From Ignavibacteriota bacterium (GTDB lineage Bacteria > Bacteroidota > UBA10030 > UBA6906), in NCBI GenBank assembly GCA_003161755.1, contig PMNP01000161.1:5239-12487 (forward strand): a DNA stretch of 7,249 bases, given 5' to 3'. Shown here piece after piece: positions 5,299-7,249 of this stretch (position 1 is the first letter of the stretch; each line of letters starts with the position of its first letter). The translations under genes and the position numbers were made by a program. The notes beneath the pieces are model-generated. The model ran no database searches and had not been told where the DNA came from. It saw only the letters and a program-made list of their open reading frames with translations.

Positions 5299-6630
5299 AT
5301 GCAATCGTCCAACGCACCTGTCACTGCCGCATCAAAGAAGCAGAAGAATGGCACACTGACAGTGACCGACAACCGGACGGGGTCACAGTATGAGCTTCCC
5401 ATAGAGTCCGGAACCGTCCGTTCGACCGATTTTCGGAAGATTAAATCCGAACCCGACGATTTTGGAATGATCATGTTTGATCCCGCCTACATGAATACTG
5501 CTTCCTGCAGAAGCTCAATCACATTCATTGACGGCGACAAAGGGATCCTCCGGTACCGCGGATATCCCATAGAACAACTTGCAGAATGGTGCACGTTCCT
5601 CGAAGTCGCCTACCTGCTTGTCCACGGCGAATTGCCCGACAAGGATCAGTTGGCTGATTGGACAAGAGGGATAGCGGAACATATCCAGGTCCATGAGAAT
5701 CTGAAGAAGTTCATGGACTCTTTTCGTCATGACGCACATCCCATGCCCATGCTCATGGGGGCAGTGGCTTCCCTCTCGTGTTTTTACCCTTCAGCAAAGG
5801 AAATTTTTGATCCCCCGGAACGGCAAATGAACATGTACCGCCTGCTGGGAAAAACGCCAACATTGGTCGCCTATGCGTATCGGCATAGCGTAGGGAAACC
5901 GTACGTCGACCCGGAGGTGGGCCTCGGCTACGTCGAAAACTTCATGCAGATGGCATTCAAGCGTCCGGGACAGAAGTACCAACCCGATCCGGTCCTTGTG
6001 CGGGCACTCGACATTCTCCTGGTTCTTCAGGCCGACCATGAGCAGAATTGCAGCACCAGCGCGCTCAGAACTGTCGCCAGTTCGCAGGTTGACCCCTACT
6101 GTTCTGTCGCCGCGGCCATCGGTGCATTGTTCGGCCCGCTGCATGGGGGAGCGAATGAAGCCGTACTCCTCATGTTGGACGAGATCGATTCCATCGTGAA
6201 GGTCCCAGCCTTCATCAAAGAGGTGAAGGAAGGCAAACGCAAACTGATGGGATTCGGTCACCGCATTTACAAGAACTTTGACCCGCGTGCGGCAATAATA
6301 AAGAAGATGGCCGACCAGGTGTTTTCCGTCACCGGAAGCAATCCAAAACTGGCAATCGCGATGGAGCTGGAGAGAATTGCCCTGCAGGACGACTATTTTG
6401 TTTCACGCAGGTTGTATCCGAATGTTGATTTCTACTCAGGCCTTTTGTATCAGGCGTTGAATTTCCCGGCGGCGTTCTTCCCTGTGCTGTTCGCCATGTC
6501 AAGGATGAGCGGCTGGCTCGCTCAATGGGAGGAATTGGTGCAGGATTCCGAACAAAAAATTGCCAGGCCACGGCAGATCTATACCGGACACGAATTGAGG
6601 AATGTGCCCGACGCATTCAGGTACAGGTAA
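5299..6630 (+). CDS. gltA: citrate synthase, type II (GltA-like)
   Basis: The 443-residue cytosolic enzyme condenses acetyl-CoA with oxaloacetate to citrate, the entry step of the TCA cycle. Recognisable active-site motifs are all intact: LQADHEQNCSTS with H247, GPLHGGANEAVL with H282, GFGHRIYKNFDPRA with H321 and R330, and PNVDFYSGL with D377. H282, H321 and D377 correspond to the catalytic triad of the E. coli enzyme (H264, H305, D362), and R402 in the SRMSGW segment plus ARPRQIYTG near the end supply the usual substrate-binding arginines. TASCRSSITFIDGDKGILRYRGYPIEQL (described in two parts: ITFIDGDKGIL near 74-84 and RGYPIEQLA near 87-95) is the family N-terminal signature. It is some 16 residues longer than the E. 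coli enzyme because of a polar Ser/Ala/Lys-rich start. It stands alone after a long intergenic region, with a strong ribosome binding site; a glycosyltransferase follows after 66 bases. A 2-methylcitrate synthase role is less likely given the type II length and motifs. Confidence 0.97.
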   Translation: MQSSNAPVTAASKKQKNGTLTVTDNRTGSQYELPIESGTVRSTDFRKIKSEPDDFGMIMFDPAYMNTASCRSSITFIDGDKGILRYRGYPIEQLAEWCTFLEVAYLLVHGELPDKDQLADWTRGIAEHIQVHENLKKFMDSFRHDAHPMPMLMGAVASLSCFYPSAKEIFDPPERQMNMYRLLGKTPTLVAYAYRHSVGKPYVDPEVGLGYVENFMQMAFKRPGQKYQPDPVLVRALDILLVLQADHEQNCSTSALRTVASSQVDPYCSVAAAIGALFGPLHGGANEAVLLMLDEIDSIVKVPAFIKEVKEGKRKLMGFGHRIYKNFDPRAAIIKKMADQVFSVTGSNPKLAIAMELERIALQDDYFVSRRLYPNVDFYSGLLYQALNFPAAFFPVLFAMSRMSGWLAQWEELVQDSEQKIARPRQIYTGHELRNVPDAFRYR

Positions 6631-6696
6631 ATCCTCAATAGTGCTTTACGCGTTCTTTCAAAACACGACGCTGTCCCGACGGCAGATCGGATCATC

Positions 6697-7249
6697 ATGC
6701 GCATCCTCCTGACGTGCTTCTCGCGATCGTGGGGCCGAAGAGAGCTTCAGGCGGTGGAGCTCGCCAGGCAATTACAAGCTCGCAACCATTCTGTCTGGCT
6801 TGCTTGCTGCCCCGACAGCAGGCTCGAACAGGAAGCACTGCGTCTCCAGCTTCACGCTCTCCCCTTTGATGTGACCGGATATGTTCATCCCCGCCTCGTC
6901 TGGCGCATGGGAAAATTCATCTCCCGGAACAACATCCGCCTCGTGCACTGCCAGCTTTCGAAGGATATCGCCACCGTCGTCCCGGCAGTGAAGCTCAGCA
7001 TGGCAGACGTCCCCATCCTGTTGACCCGCGGCATGGGTTCCGCCATCAGCAAGAAAGATCCCCTGCATCAGCTTACCTACGGAAATGTCTCGTTGGTTCT
7101 TGCCGTCTCCTCAGTGATTCACGCAAATGTCCTCGAAACAACTCCGATGACACCAGAGCGGGTCATCACACTTCCCAATGGGGTTGATACGTCTGTGTTT
7201 TCACCTGCTCATGCCCGGGGAGTGGAGATACGCCGCGAGTTCGGCATCA
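6697..7249 (+). CDS. glycosyltransferase, GT-B fold / GT4-like, N-terminal part (cut by right window edge)
   Basis: From the ATG at 6697 the frame is open for 184 codons to the window end. The start MRILLTCFSRSWGRRELQAV and the following LARQLQARNHSVWLAC match the N-terminal Rossmann-like half of GT-B transferases, where a loop binds the acceptor and the helix carries LA..L...GH.V. Residues 132-147 (SLVLAVSSVIHANVL) are the usual 'becomes visible to others' segment before ITLPNGVDTSVFSP (157-170), a hallmark of GT4 enzymes just before the donor-binding half, which lies outside the window. Such cytosolic or membrane-associated enzymes transfer sugars from nucleotide-sugars onto lipopolysaccharide, O-antigen, capsule or glycolipids; donor and acceptor cannot be told. 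No other in-frame ATG, GTG or TTG occurs between the gltA stop and 6697, which supports this start, though only a weak CGGAT precedes it. It may be read through from the gltA transcript, as I see no terminator between. Confidence 0.92.
   Translation, partial: MRILLTCFSRSWGRRELQAVELARQLQARNHSVWLACCPDSRLEQEALRLQLHALPFDVTGYVHPRLVWRMGKFISRNNIRLVHCQLSKDIATVVPAVKLSMADVPILLTRGMGSAISKKDPLHQLTYGNVSLVLAVSSVIHANVLETTPMTPERVITLPNGVDTSVFSPAHARGVEIRREFGI

Noticed and set aside
6772..7068. 98-codon minus-strand frame at the right end
   Set aside because: It lies opposite the glycosyltransferase, whose LPNGVD and N-terminal motifs are clear; the antisense translation shows no motif.

Overview
The window reads as ordinary chromosomal, mostly housekeeping DNA from a free-living Gram-negative-type bacterium with a base composition a little above half G+C. 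The citrate synthase, the TrmH protein and the queE/dsbD style recall the Bacteroidota/Chlorobiota-Ignavibacteria side of the bacterial tree. That placement comes from memory of protein style, without a search, and is weak. No mobile element, CRISPR array, rRNA, tRNA or prophage gene is visible.

Left part, all on the minus strand, read right to left from about 4863 to 1: a small TPR-like protein of unknown job (4309-4863); an EamA/DMT-family membrane transporter (3386-4312) joined to it by a 4-base ATGA overlap; a TrmH-type tRNA 2'-O-methyltransferase (2815-3399) overlapping the transporter by 14 bases; a promoter-like TTGAAA-N17-TATATT just after the trmH stop; a 46-residue single-pass membrane protein (2555-2695) that is easy to miss; a large DsbD-type thiol:disulfide reductase (253 to about 2517); and, 38 bases further on, the first 71 codons of queE (queuosine pathway), which runs off the left edge.

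Middle: about 435 bases without a credible gene (4864-5298) separate this leftward block from the rightward genes. The region holds several short inverted repeats, a pyrimidine-rich tract and the presumed divergent promoters.

Right part, plus strand: a complete type II citrate synthase (5299-6630) with all recognisable active-site motifs, then after 66 bases the N-terminal 184 codons of a GT-B/GT4-type glycosyltransferase that continues past the right edge.

The genes do not form one pathway. Two are tied to tRNA modification (trmH, queE), one to periplasmic redox or cytochrome c maturation (dsbD), one to the TCA cycle (gltA), one to surface polysaccharide synthesis (glycosyltransferase) and one to metabolite export or uptake (EamA). 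I see no convincing new multi-gene system. The most interesting items are the overlooked small membrane protein with its own promoter-like sequence ahead of dsbD, the unresolved dsbD start, and the inverted-repeat-bearing divergent intergenic region.
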